Positions 39,583-47,216 of a stretch of DNA of 64,000 nucleotides are shown here, piece after piece. The stretch is from Fodinibacter sp963730365 (GTDB lineage Bacteria > Actinomycetota > Actinomycetes > Actinomycetales > Dermatophilaceae): contig CAVSRM010000005.1 in assembly GCA_963730365.1 (NCBI GenBank), forward strand, positions 620,001 through 684,000, given 5' to 3'. The first letter of the stretch is position 1, and every line of letters starts with the position of its first letter. Both the position numbers and the translations under genes were made by a program. Under the pieces are notes generated by a model. That model did not search any database and had not been told where the DNA came from. It saw only the letters and a program-made list of their open reading frames with translations.

Positions 39583-41644
39583 CCCGGAGCGCGGGCGCTC
39601 CAGGTCCTTCCGCCCCGACATCGAGGGGCTGCGCGCGGTAGCGATCCTCACCGTCCTCGCGTACCACGCCGGGCTCCCGGTCCGCGGGGGCTTCGTCGGG
39701 GTCGACGTGTTCTTCGTCATCTCCGGGTTCCTCATCACCGGCCTCCTCGTCACGGAGCTGAGCAGGACCGGGTCCATCTCGTGGCTGCGCTTCGTGGGCC
39801 GGCGCATCCGCCGGCTCCTGCCCGCGGCGGTCCTCGTCCTCGTCGTCACCTCAGCGGTCTCCTGGGTGGTGATCCCCGGGCTGCGCCGCCGAGAGGTGGG
39901 GGTCGACATCGCCTCCGCCGCTGCCTACGTCGTCAACTGGGTGCTCGCGCGCAGGGAGGTCGACTACCTCGCCTCGGACGCCCGGCCCTCACCGGTGCAG
40001 CACTTCTGGTCGCTCGCGGTCGAGGAGCAGTTCTACGTCGTGTGGCCCCTCCTGGTCATCGGGCTCGTGCTCGCGGCCCGGTCAGTGGGGCGCGGCCCCG
40101 GCCGACGCGAGGTGGCGCTCGTTCTCGGGGTGCTCGTCGCGGCATCCTTCGGGTGGTCGGTGCTCGCCGCGGCGACTCAGCCCCTCCCGGCCTTCTTCAC
40201 GACGACCACCCGGGCGTGGGAGCTCGGCGTCGGAGCGCTGCTGGCCGTGTGGCTCTCCGGGCGCGATCGGCCCGCGCGCCCTCCCGCGTGGGCGGCGGCC
40301 CTCGGCTGGGGCGCCCTCGGCGTGCTGCTCGTCGTGGCGACCGCCCTCCCCGCGGGTCTGCCCTGGCCGGGGGCCTGGGCACTCCTGGCCACCCTGCCGA
40401 CGGCCGCCCTGCTGTGGGTCGGCTGGATGCGGCCCCGCAACGGCCCGGAGCGACTCCTGGGCCGGGGCCCCATGGTCTGGGTGGGTGCGCTGTCGTACTC
40501 GCTCTACCTGTGGCACTGGCCGGTGCTCATCCTCGGGGAGTGGACCGCGGACTGGGCCGGCGCGACCCTTCCCCCCTGGGCCGGGGCGGCGCTCGTGGTG
40601 GGATCGGTCCTGCCCGCCTGGCTGTCCTGGCGACTGGTCGAGGTCCCCATCCACCGGGGTGCCTGGCTCCGCCATCGGCCGCGCGCGCTCCTCGCCAGCG
40701 GTCTGGCGCTCTCGACGGTGGGCGTCCTCGCCGCTCTCCCGCTGCTGCCGCTGCGCTCACCGTTCGTCACCACACCTCCGGGCGGGGAGCCTGCCGCCCA
40801 GGCCGCGCTGGGCGCCGCCGTCCTCACCCCGGGAGACCCACCGGGGTCCGTGGACGATCCGGGGTGGGTCACCCCCGACCCGCTCGTCTCGGGCCTGGAC
40901 CGTCCGGCGGCCGACGTCGACCTGTGCCAGGTCGGCGAGACGGTCGGGCAGCCGGTCCGCTGCGAGTTCGGAGACCCGGACGGCACCACGACCGTGGCCC
41001 TGGTCGGCGACTCCAAGGCGATGCAGTGGCTGCCCGCGCTCCAGGAGGCCGCCGATGACCGGGGCTGGCGCATCGTCACCTATGGCAAGTCCGCGTGCGC
41101 CTTCTCCGCCGCCGGGGCCAGCAGGGCGGGCGCGGCATACCCCTCGTGTGACGTGTGGAACGGGGCCGTGACGAAGGCGCTGGCGCAGGACCCCCCGGAC
41201 GTCCTCGTCACGTCGGGGGTGGCCAGGACCGCATGGGACGGTGAGCGTGGCTCCAGCGAGCTGCTCGTCGACGGGTATGCCGCCCGCTGGCGCGCACTCG
41301 TCGCCGCCGGGGTGCCCGTCGTCGTCGTGGGGGACAGCCCGGTGTCTCCGGATGACCTGGACGTCTGCGCGGCCCGCCACCCCACGGAGCTCTCGGTGTG
41401 CGCCTTCGACACCGGGCCAGCGGTGGCCGGGAGCGCCCTCGCGACGCAGCGTGAGGCGGTCGCAGCAGCGGGGCCGCGGGTGAGGCTGCTCGACCTCACG
41501 GACTGGATCTGCCCCGGGGAGAGCTGTCCCGTCGTCATCGGGCACGTCGCCGTCCACCGCGCCGGTGACCACGTGACCGCGACCTACGCCGCCACGCTGG
41601 CGCCGAGGGTTGCCTCCGCGGTCGACGCCGCGCTCACCGGCTGA
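39569..41644 (+). CDS. OatA-like acyltransferase (acyltransferase-3 plus SGNH domain)
   Basis: About 691 residues. Residues 10-370 form the ten-helix acyltransferase-3 domain (RPDIEGLRAVAILTVLAYHAG, GFVGVDVFFVISGFLITGLLV, RRIRRLLPAAVLVLVV, FWSLAVEEQFYVVWPLL). The C-terminal extracellular SGNH hydrolase-like domain has ALVGDSKAMQWLPALQEAA with the GDS Ser and RAGDHVTATYAATL near the end. OatA proteins O-acetylate cell-wall or surface glycans. The GTG at 39569 overlaps coaD by 14 bases; a later start cannot be excluded. Confidence 0.88.
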   Translation: MTLADPERGRSRSFRPDIEGLRAVAILTVLAYHAGLPVRGGFVGVDVFFVISGFLITGLLVTELSRTGSISWLRFVGRRIRRLLPAAVLVLVVTSAVSWVVIPGLRRREVGVDIASAAAYVVNWVLARREVDYLASDARPSPVQHFWSLAVEEQFYVVWPLLVIGLVLAARSVGRGPGRREVALVLGVLVAASFGWSVLAAATQPLPAFFTTTTRAWELGVGALLAVWLSGRDRPARPPAWAAALGWGALGVLLVVATALPAGLPWPGAWALLATLPTAALLWVGWMRPRNGPERLLGRGPMVWVGALSYSLYLWHWPVLILGEWTADWAGATLPPWAGAALVVGSVLPAWLSWRLVEVPIHRGAWLRHRPRALLASGLALSTVGVLAALPLLPLRSPFVTTPPGGEPAAQAALGAAVLTPGDPPGSVDDPGWVTPDPLVSGLDRPAADVDLCQVGETVGQPVRCEFGDPDGTTTVALVGDSKAMQWLPALQEAADDRGWRIVTYGKSACAFSAAGASRAGAAYPSCDVWNGAVTKALAQDPPDVLVTSGVARTAWDGERGSSELLVDGYAARWRALVAAGVPVVVVGDSPVSPDDLDVCAARHPTELSVCAFDTGPAVAGSALATQREAVAAAGPRVRLLDLTDWICPGESCPVVIGHVAVHRAGDHVTATYAATLAPRVASAVDAALTG

Positions 41645-41773
41645 GGCCGTCCCGAGCCCGCGCCGCCCGGCCTCGTCCGCCCGGTTTGGGTCGCGACGGT
41701 CCAACCGGTAACCTTGACCCTCGGTCTGCGTCCGTGCGATGTGGCCGAACCACCCCTACTCCACCCAAGGCTC

Positions 41774-42349
41774 ATGACTCGACTCGACCCCCGGTCCCCG
41801 ATGGTGCTCGACACCAAGCTCGTGGGCCGTCGACCGGGCACGATGCACGAGCTGACGCGTGAGGTGGGGGCGCCGAGCGACTTCGGCACCGACGTCATCC
41901 GCGTCGAGGAGGGCGAGAGCCTTCACCTCGAGGTGCGGATGGAGTCCGTGCTCGAAGGAGTGCTCGTCACCGGTTCGGTCTCGGGCACGGCGACCGGCGC
42001 CTGCGTGCGGTGCCTGGATCCCGTCTCCCTCGAGGTCGGCGGAACCTTCCAGGAGCTGTTCGCCTACGCCGATCGGCACGCCCACCACGAAGAGGTGGGG
42101 GACGAGGACGCAGCCGAGGAGTACCGGATCGAGGACGGGCTGATCGGCCTCGAACCAGTGCTCAGGGACACGGTGGTGCCAGCGCTGCCGTTCCAGCCGG
42201 TGTGCCGGCCCGACTGCCCCGGGCTGTGCTCCGAGTGCGGGAAACCGCTCGCGGAGGACCCGGAGCACCATCACGACACGATCGACCCCCGGTGGGCGGC
42301 TCTCACGGCATTGGCCGAGTCGCCCACGACAACAGAGAAGAGGACCTGA
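41774..42349 (+). CDS. YceD family (DUF177) protein
   Basis: 191 residues. DUF177/YceD features are ATGACVRCLDPVSLEVGGTFQELFAY and the Cys cluster CRPDCPGLCSECGKPL, likely a zinc site. Bacterial YceD is linked to 23S rRNA accumulation, and the gene is nearly always directly before rpmF, as here (rpmF starts two bases after its stop). The ATG at 41774 begins TRLDPRSPMVLDTKLVGRRPG; earlier in-frame starts lie in the promoter region, which has TAACCT at 41708-41713. Confidence 0.9.
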   Translation: MTRLDPRSPMVLDTKLVGRRPGTMHELTREVGAPSDFGTDVIRVEEGESLHLEVRMESVLEGVLVTGSVSGTATGACVRCLDPVSLEVGGTFQELFAYADRHAHHEEVGDEDAAEEYRIEDGLIGLEPVLRDTVVPALPFQPVCRPDCPGLCSECGKPLAEDPEHHHDTIDPRWAALTALAESPTTTEKRT

Positions 42350-42350
42350 C

Positions 42351-42545
42351 GTGGCTGTTCCGAAGCGGAAGATGTCGCGCTCCAACACCCGCTCGCGCCG
42401 CGCCAACTGGAAGGCGACGAGCGTCGCCACGACGACCTGCCCCCAGTGCAAGTCGCCGACCCAGCCGCACCTGGCGTGTCCGTCGTGTGGCACCTACAAG
42501 GGCCGTCACTACGGGACGGCAGAGCGCACCGAGCACCAGGGCTGA
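42351..42545 (+). CDS. rpmF: 50S ribosomal protein L32
   Basis: 64 residues. It has the L32 start AVPKRKMSRSNTRSRRANWK and a zinc ribbon CPQCKSPTQPHLACPSCGTYKG. The GTG at 42351 has AGAGGA upstream within the end of the DUF177 gene. It lies in the conserved DUF177-rpmF-rnc-mutM series. Confidence 0.97.
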   Translation: MAVPKRKMSRSNTRSRRANWKATSVATTTCPQCKSPTQPHLACPSCGTYKGRHYGTAERTEHQG

Positions 42546-42555
42546 CCCCACCCGA

Positions 42556-43335
42556 ATGGGGAAGGGGTCGCCTGCCGTCGGTGCGCCGACGCCGCTCCGG
42601 CCCGTCTCCGAGCTGCTGGACCACCTCGAGGAGGTGACCGGCTGCACGGTCGACGAGTCGGTGCTCCGGCGCGCCCTGACCCACCGGTCCTACGCCTACG
42701 AGGCGGGGGGGCTGCCCCACAACGAGCGGCTGGAGTTCCTCGGGGACTCGGTGCTCGGCCTCGTCGTCACGACGACCCTGTACGAGGGGCAGCCCGACAC
42801 CACGGAGGGCCAGCTCGCGAAGCTGCGCGCCGCGGTCGTCAACATGCGCGCGCTCGCCGAGGTGGGGCGCACGCTCGGCCTGGGTGACTTCGTCTTCCTC
42901 GGGCGCGGTGAGGAGTCGACCGGCGGCCGGGACAAGGACTCGATCCTCGCCGACACCGTCGAGGCCGTCATCGGCGCGGTGTACTCCACCGCCGGGATGG
43001 ACGCGGCCACCGCGCTGGTGCACCATCTCATCGACCCGCTCCTGGCCTCCTCGGCGACGCTCGGCGCCGGGCTCGACTGGAAGACCAGCCTGCAGGAGAT
43101 CACGGCTCGGTACGGGCTGGGCACCGCGGAGTACGTCGTCACCGAGGACGGTCCCGAGCACGCCAAGTCGTTCGAGGCGGTCGTCCTCGTTGGGGGCGCC
43201 ATCAACGGGCGCGGCGCGGGCCGCACGAAGAAGATCGCCGAGCAGCAGGCCGCCGCGCTCGCGTGGACCGCCATCCGCGACGCTCACGAGGAGCCGGTGC
43301 CGGAGGCCGCCCCGACCAGCACCGACCGTGCCTGA
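42556..43335 (+). CDS. rnc: Ribonuclease III
   Basis: 259 residues. The catalytic domain carries the signature NERLEFLGDSVLGLVV and the second acidic site DTVEAVIGAVY. A double-stranded-RNA-binding domain follows (DWKTSLQEITARYGLGTAEYVV, AGRTKKIAEQQAAALAW). It processes rRNA and other structured RNAs. The ATG at 42556 is 11 bases after rpmF. Its end overlaps the mutM start by eight bases, indicating coupled translation. Confidence 0.96.
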   Translation: MGKGSPAVGAPTPLRPVSELLDHLEEVTGCTVDESVLRRALTHRSYAYEAGGLPHNERLEFLGDSVLGLVVTTTLYEGQPDTTEGQLAKLRAAVVNMRALAEVGRTLGLGDFVFLGRGEESTGGRDKDSILADTVEAVIGAVYSTAGMDAATALVHHLIDPLLASSATLGAGLDWKTSLQEITARYGLGTAEYVVTEDGPEHAKSFEAVVLVGGAINGRGAGRTKKIAEQQAAALAWTAIRDAHEEPVPEAAPTSTDRA

Positions 43336-44215
43336 GCTCCCCGAGGTCGAGGTGGTCCGTCGCGGCCTGACGACCCACGTCCTGGGCCGCACCATCGCCT
43401 CGACCGAGCTGCGCGGCCACCGGGTGGCGCGGCGCCACCTCGCCGGCCCGGCCGATCTCACCGCCCGGATCGCCGGTAGCCGCGTCGCGGACGTCCGGCG
43501 GCGGGGCAAGTACCTCTGGATGATCCTGGAGGACCGTGACGGCGCAGCCGGCCTCGGTCTCATCGTGCACCTCGGGATGAGCGGCCAGCTCCTCGTCGAG
43601 GACCCGGACCAGCCCGACGAGAAGCACCTGCACGCGCGGTTCAGCTTCACCGACGGCGGCCCCGAGCTGCGCTTCGTCGACCAGCGCACCTTCGGCGGCC
43701 TGGCTCTCGCGGACCTCGACCTCTCCGGCGTCCCCGAGCCGATCCAGCACATCGCACCCGACCTCCTGGAGCCGGCGTTCGACAGGGCGTCGGTGGTCGC
43801 CCGGGTCAAGAGCCGGGACAGTGCGGTGAAGCGCGTGCTGCTGGACCAGACCGTGGCGTCGGGCATCGGCAACATCTATGCGGACGAGGCACTCTGGCGG
43901 GCCGGTGTGCACGGGGAACGGCTTGCCAGCACCCTCACCAAGCCGAGGATCGGCATCCTCCTCGACCACGCCGCCGACGTCATGCGCGAGGCCCTCGACC
44001 AGGGCGGCACGAGCTTCGACGCCCTGTACGTCAACGTCAACGGGGCCTCGGGCTACTTCGACCGGTCGCTGGCCGCCTACGGCCAGGTGGGGAGGCCCTG
44101 CCGTCGCTGCGGCGCTGCGATCCGGCGCGAGGCGTTCATGAACCGCTCGTCGTTCAGCTGCCCGCGGTGCCAGCCCCGACCCCGGGTCAGGGGATCGGCA
44201 GCTCCTCGAGCGTGA
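43328..44215 (+). CDS. mutM: Formamidopyrimidine-DNA glycosylase
   Basis: 295 residues. It excises 8-oxoguanine and formamidopyrimidines. The N-terminal PELPEVEVVRRGL provides catalytic Pro and Glu, LGMSGQLLV holds the conserved Lys-loop neighbourhood, the H2TH motif is DQTVASGIGNIYADEALWRAGVH, and the C-terminal zinc finger is CRRCGAAIRREAFMNRSSFSCPRC. The GTG at 43328 overlaps rnc by eight bases. The 3' end overlaps the convergent acyltransferase gene by 29 bases. Confidence 0.96.
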   Translation: MPELPEVEVVRRGLTTHVLGRTIASTELRGHRVARRHLAGPADLTARIAGSRVADVRRRGKYLWMILEDRDGAAGLGLIVHLGMSGQLLVEDPDQPDEKHLHARFSFTDGGPELRFVDQRTFGGLALADLDLSGVPEPIQHIAPDLLEPAFDRASVVARVKSRDSAVKRVLLDQTVASGIGNIYADEALWRAGVHGERLASTLTKPRIGILLDHAADVMREALDQGGTSFDALYVNVNGASGYFDRSLAAYGQVGRPCRRCGAAIRREAFMNRSSFSCPRCQPRPRVRGSAAPRA

Positions 44216-46163
44216 CCTCCTGCCCGGTGTGCTGCTCGGAGAGCCTGGCGAGGGCGGCGCGCACCGTCTTGGCATAGAGGTGCGCCCCGACGCGGCTCGG
44301 GTGGATGCCGTCGGGCTGCAGCTGGCCCGACGTGCCCGCGAGCGCACCGTCCCAGTCGGCGATGGTGACATTGGGCCGACCGGCCAGCAGCGTGGTGAGC
44401 TCGGCGTTGTCGCTCTTGGCCCGGCTGAACGGGCCGTGCACGGTGACCACGACCACCATCCGGTCGGGTCCGAGGTCGTCGAGCACCCGCGCAATCGCCT
44501 TCTCGTCGGTGCCCCAGTTGGTCCCGAACGCGAGCACCACCGCACGGCGGACGGCGGAGCGACCGTCGACGATGTCGGGGGCCTGGGTCCAGCGGCGGTT
44601 GGAACGGGCGTCCATGCGGATCTTCGGGAAGTAGTAGGCCAGCGCGCCCTTGGCCCCCACCATCATCGAGTCACCGAACCCGTCGATCTCCTTGCCCGTG
44701 GGCATCGACCAGTCCTGAGCCACGCTGCCCGCCGGGGCCGTGGATGCCGCCGGCTTCGCGGTGCTGGTTTTCGTGGTGGGTGACGCTGCTACGACCGGAT
44801 CCGCCGCGTCCGCCGCGTCCGGCGCGGTCGAGTCGTTGGCCAGGGATGCCTCGTTGGCGCTGAGCAGCTGCTCGGTGGACGTGCGCTCGGGTGCCGTGAC
44901 GAGCACGACGGCGAGCACCAGGGTGCCCACGAGGACCGCACCCCAGACGACGCGGGCGATGCGGGTGCCACTGCGGCGCAGCCGCTCCAGCACGTGCCCC
45001 GCCGTGCCCGCGAAACCCCGACGGCGCACCGGTGTCTCGACGAAGCGGTAGGTGAGGTCGGACAGGGCGAGGATCACGAGCAGGCACCAGAGCCGGCTCC
45101 ACAGGTAGGCCGGCCCACCGGGTGCCAGGTCGAGGTCCTGGCCCACGATGAGGATCACCGGCCAGTGCCAGAGGTAGATGCCGTATGAGCGCGCTCCGAG
45201 CCACCGACACACCGGGAGCTCCAGGGCCGAGCGCAGGGGGCCGGGGGTCGACACCGTCACGAGCACCAGGGCCGCGGTGGCCACCGAGGCCAGCGCGATG
45301 CCGCCCCGGAAGGTCAGCGCGGAGGACTGGTCGGCGGTCCACAGCAGCGCGCCCAGCGTGGCCAGGGCGGCGAGGACCACGGCGCGGTGGTGGCGGCCCC
45401 ACCACGGCGTGCGAGTGAAGGCTCGCTGCGGCCCGGCGTACGCGAATGCCGTGGCCGCACCCACCATGAGGCCGACGAGGTGGGTGTCGGTGCCGTAGTA
45501 GACCCGCGTGGGGCTCGCCGGGTCAAGCAGCACCGCCATGAGCAGCGCCGAGGCGAGACCCAGGCCCAGTACGGCGCCGGCGCGGCTCAGCGGTGTGCCG
45601 ACGCGCATCAGCACCAGCACCGCGAGGGGCCAGAGCAGGTAGAACTGCTCCTCGACCGCCAGCGACCACAGGTTCATGAAGAGCTGCGGACTCGTGGCGG
45701 CGAAGTAGTCGCTGCCCGCTGCGATCTCGACCCAGTTGGAGGTGAACGTCAGGGCGCCGGCGACCTGCCGGCCCACCCCCACGAGCAGGTCCGCCTCGGT
45801 GAGCCGGGCGAGGAACACCGACACGGGCAGCACGACGAGCAGCGGCGGCAGGAGGCGACGGGCGCGCCGGGCCCAGAAAGCGCGGACGTCGACCGAGCCG
45901 GTCGCCGCCCGCTCGCGCAGCAGCAGGGTGGTGATGAGGAAGCCGGAGACCACGAAGAACACGTCGACGCCCAGGAAGCCCCCGGGCAGCCACGACGGGT
46001 CGAGGTGCAGGGCGAGCACGGCGACGATGGCGAGCGCCCGCAGGCCGTCGAGCCCGGGAAGGCGCCCGCGCCCCGGACGGTCGTCGGAGCCGGTGGGCTC
46101 CCGGCGACCGACCCCGGGCGCAGACCCACCAGCGGTGGTGGGAGGAGCCAGTCCGGTGCTCAT
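44187..46163 (-). CDS. OatA-like acyltransferase (acyltransferase-3 plus SGNH domain), second copy
   Basis: 658 residues with the same plan as the protein at 39569: acyltransferase-3 domain (RLPGLDGLRALAIVAVLALHL, GFLGVDVFFVVSGFLITTLLL, NLWSLAVEEQFYLLWPLAVLVL, ARSYGIYLWHWPVIL), then an Ala/Thr/Pro linker and an extracellular SGNH domain (EIDGFGDSMMVGAKGALAYYF with the GDS motif; QPDGIHPSRVGAHLYAKTV with the Asp-His pair). Expected to O-acetylate a cell-envelope glycan. The ATG at 46163 follows a short charged N-terminus. It is convergent with mutM and overlaps it at the 3' ends. Confidence 0.9.
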   Translation of the reverse strand: MSTGLAPPTTAGGSAPGVGRREPTGSDDRPGRGRLPGLDGLRALAIVAVLALHLDPSWLPGGFLGVDVFFVVSGFLITTLLLRERAATGSVDVRAFWARRARRLLPPLLVVLPVSVFLARLTEADLLVGVGRQVAGALTFTSNWVEIAAGSDYFAATSPQLFMNLWSLAVEEQFYLLWPLAVLVLMRVGTPLSRAGAVLGLGLASALLMAVLLDPASPTRVYYGTDTHLVGLMVGAATAFAYAGPQRAFTRTPWWGRHHRAVVLAALATLGALLWTADQSSALTFRGGIALASVATAALVLVTVSTPGPLRSALELPVCRWLGARSYGIYLWHWPVILIVGQDLDLAPGGPAYLWSRLWCLLVILALSDLTYRFVETPVRRRGFAGTAGHVLERLRRSGTRIARVVWGAVLVGTLVLAVVLVTAPERTSTEQLLSANEASLANDSTAPDAADAADPVVAASPTTKTSTAKPAASTAPAGSVAQDWSMPTGKEIDGFGDSMMVGAKGALAYYFPKIRMDARSNRRWTQAPDIVDGRSAVRRAVVLAFGTNWGTDEKAIARVLDDLGPDRMVVVVTVHGPFSRAKSDNAELTTLLAGRPNVTIADWDGALAGTSGQLQPDGIHPSRVGAHLYAKTVRAALARLSEQHTGQEVTLEELPIP

Positions 46164-46228
46164 GGTGCAACGGTAGGGACAGGTGGCGACAGCACGCGTG
46201 AGCCACGCCAGCCACCTACGATGCGGCT

Positions 46229-46573
46229 GTGGACGACGTAGTGGGTGACGGGAAGGAACCCGGCGCTGAGCAGCGCCAGGGCGCCGCGACCGACCGCCGG
46301 ATGACCGTGTTCGTCCGCGGGCGGGTTCAAGGCGTCGGATTTCGCTGGTGGACCCGGGCGCGAGCACTGGAGCTGGGGTTGGCCGGCCACGCCCGCAACA
46401 CTTCCGACGGTCGCGTCGAGGTGGTCGCGGAGGGGGCTGTCGAGGACCTGGACCGCCTGCACTCGCTGCTGCGCGAGGAACCGAGCACGACCCGGCGGCC
46501 CGGGACGACTGCCGCGGTCTCGACGCCGAGGTGGGAGGACGCGAGGGGCGCCACGGGTTTCGTCGAGCGCTGA
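46229..46573 (+). CDS. acyP: Acylphosphatase
   Basis: 114 residues from GTG 46229, of which the last 90 are a normal acylphosphatase: VFVRGRVQGVGFRWWTRARALELGL contains the phosphate-binding loop and catalytic Arg, and GHARNTSDGRVEVVAEG the catalytic Asn. Substrate in cells is uncertain. The alternative ATG at 46301 gives the standard length, but TACGAT sits exactly six bases before GTG 46229, as at other leaderless genes in the window, and no ribosome binding site serves 46301. The acidic 24-residue N-terminal extension would then be real. Confidence 0.82.
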   Translation: MDDVVGDGKEPGAEQRQGAATDRRMTVFVRGRVQGVGFRWWTRARALELGLAGHARNTSDGRVEVVAEGAVEDLDRLHSLLREEPSTTRRPGTTAAVSTPRWEDARGATGFVER

Positions 46574-46681
46574 CGACGGGTCGGCCCGACGGGCTGGGGA
46601 CCGGCCCCGGACGACGGCGGCCGGCATACCGGGGCGTGGACGGTCCCTGAGGCGGGCGACCACCTTTCCTACGATGGCCCG

Positions 46682-46981
46682 GTGAGCGACGTCCCCCCCG
46701 ACCTGGCCCGGCTGCGGTCGAGCATCGACAACATCGACGCCGCTCTCGTGCACCTCCTGGCCGAGCGGTTCAAGGCCACCCAACGTGTCGGCGAGCTCAA
46801 GGCCGCCGCCGGGATGCCGCCCGCCGACCCCGCGCGGGAGGAGCGCCAGATCGCCCGGCTGCGTGGCCTGGCAGACGAGGCCGGGCTCGACCCGCAGTTC
46901 GCGGAGAAGTTCATCACCTTCGTCATCGCCGAGGTCATCCGGCACCACGAGGCGATCGCCTCCGCCGACCCCGAGCCCTGA
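46682..46981 (+). CDS. Chorismate mutase (AroQ class)
   Basis: 99 residues, all-helical AroQ fold converting chorismate to prephenate for Phe/Tyr synthesis. Recognisable segments are LRSSIDNIDAALVHLLAERFKATQRVGELKAAAGMPPADPAREERQ and FAEKFITFVIAEVIRHHEAI, with the conserved Arg, Lys and Glu positions. The GTG at 46682 is six bases after TACGAT (46670-46675), again a probable leaderless start. A hairpin repeat follows immediately. Confidence 0.93.
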   Translation: MSDVPPDLARLRSSIDNIDAALVHLLAERFKATQRVGELKAAAGMPPADPAREERQIARLRGLADEAGLDPQFAEKFITFVIAEVIRHHEAIASADPEP

Positions 46982-46985
46982 CCCG

Positions 46986-47058
46986 CCCCCCGTCGAGTGA
47001 ACAGAACACGCCGTCTGGCGTTCGCGCACGACGGCGTGTTCTGTTCACTCGAGGGGGG
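46986..47058. repeat. Long inverted repeat (copy 2), same family as 24476-24545
   Basis: Arms of 22 bases (46993-47014 and 47031-47052) are perfectly complementary around a 16-base loop and are flanked by C-run and G-run ends that extend the stem. The arm TCGAGTGAACAGAACACGCC equals that of the copy at 24481. It lies just after the chorismate mutase gene and probably terminates it. Confidence 0.88.
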
Positions 47059-47216
47059 TCACTCGGGTGTCACAGCAGCCTCACCCGCACCCCTGAGCAC
47101 AGGCACCACGCACTGCCCGTCGCGTCCCGATGCGCGCGCGGTGCGCCGGTAGAGTCGCCCCGACCCGGCCGAGCCGGATCGCCACGGGCCGACACACGAG
47201 AGCTGACGAACGCCGC

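Noticed and set aside
46301..46573. ATG 46301 as acylphosphatase start
   Set aside because: It gives the standard length, but no ribosome binding site precedes it, while GTG 46229 fits the leaderless pattern. Kept as an alternative.
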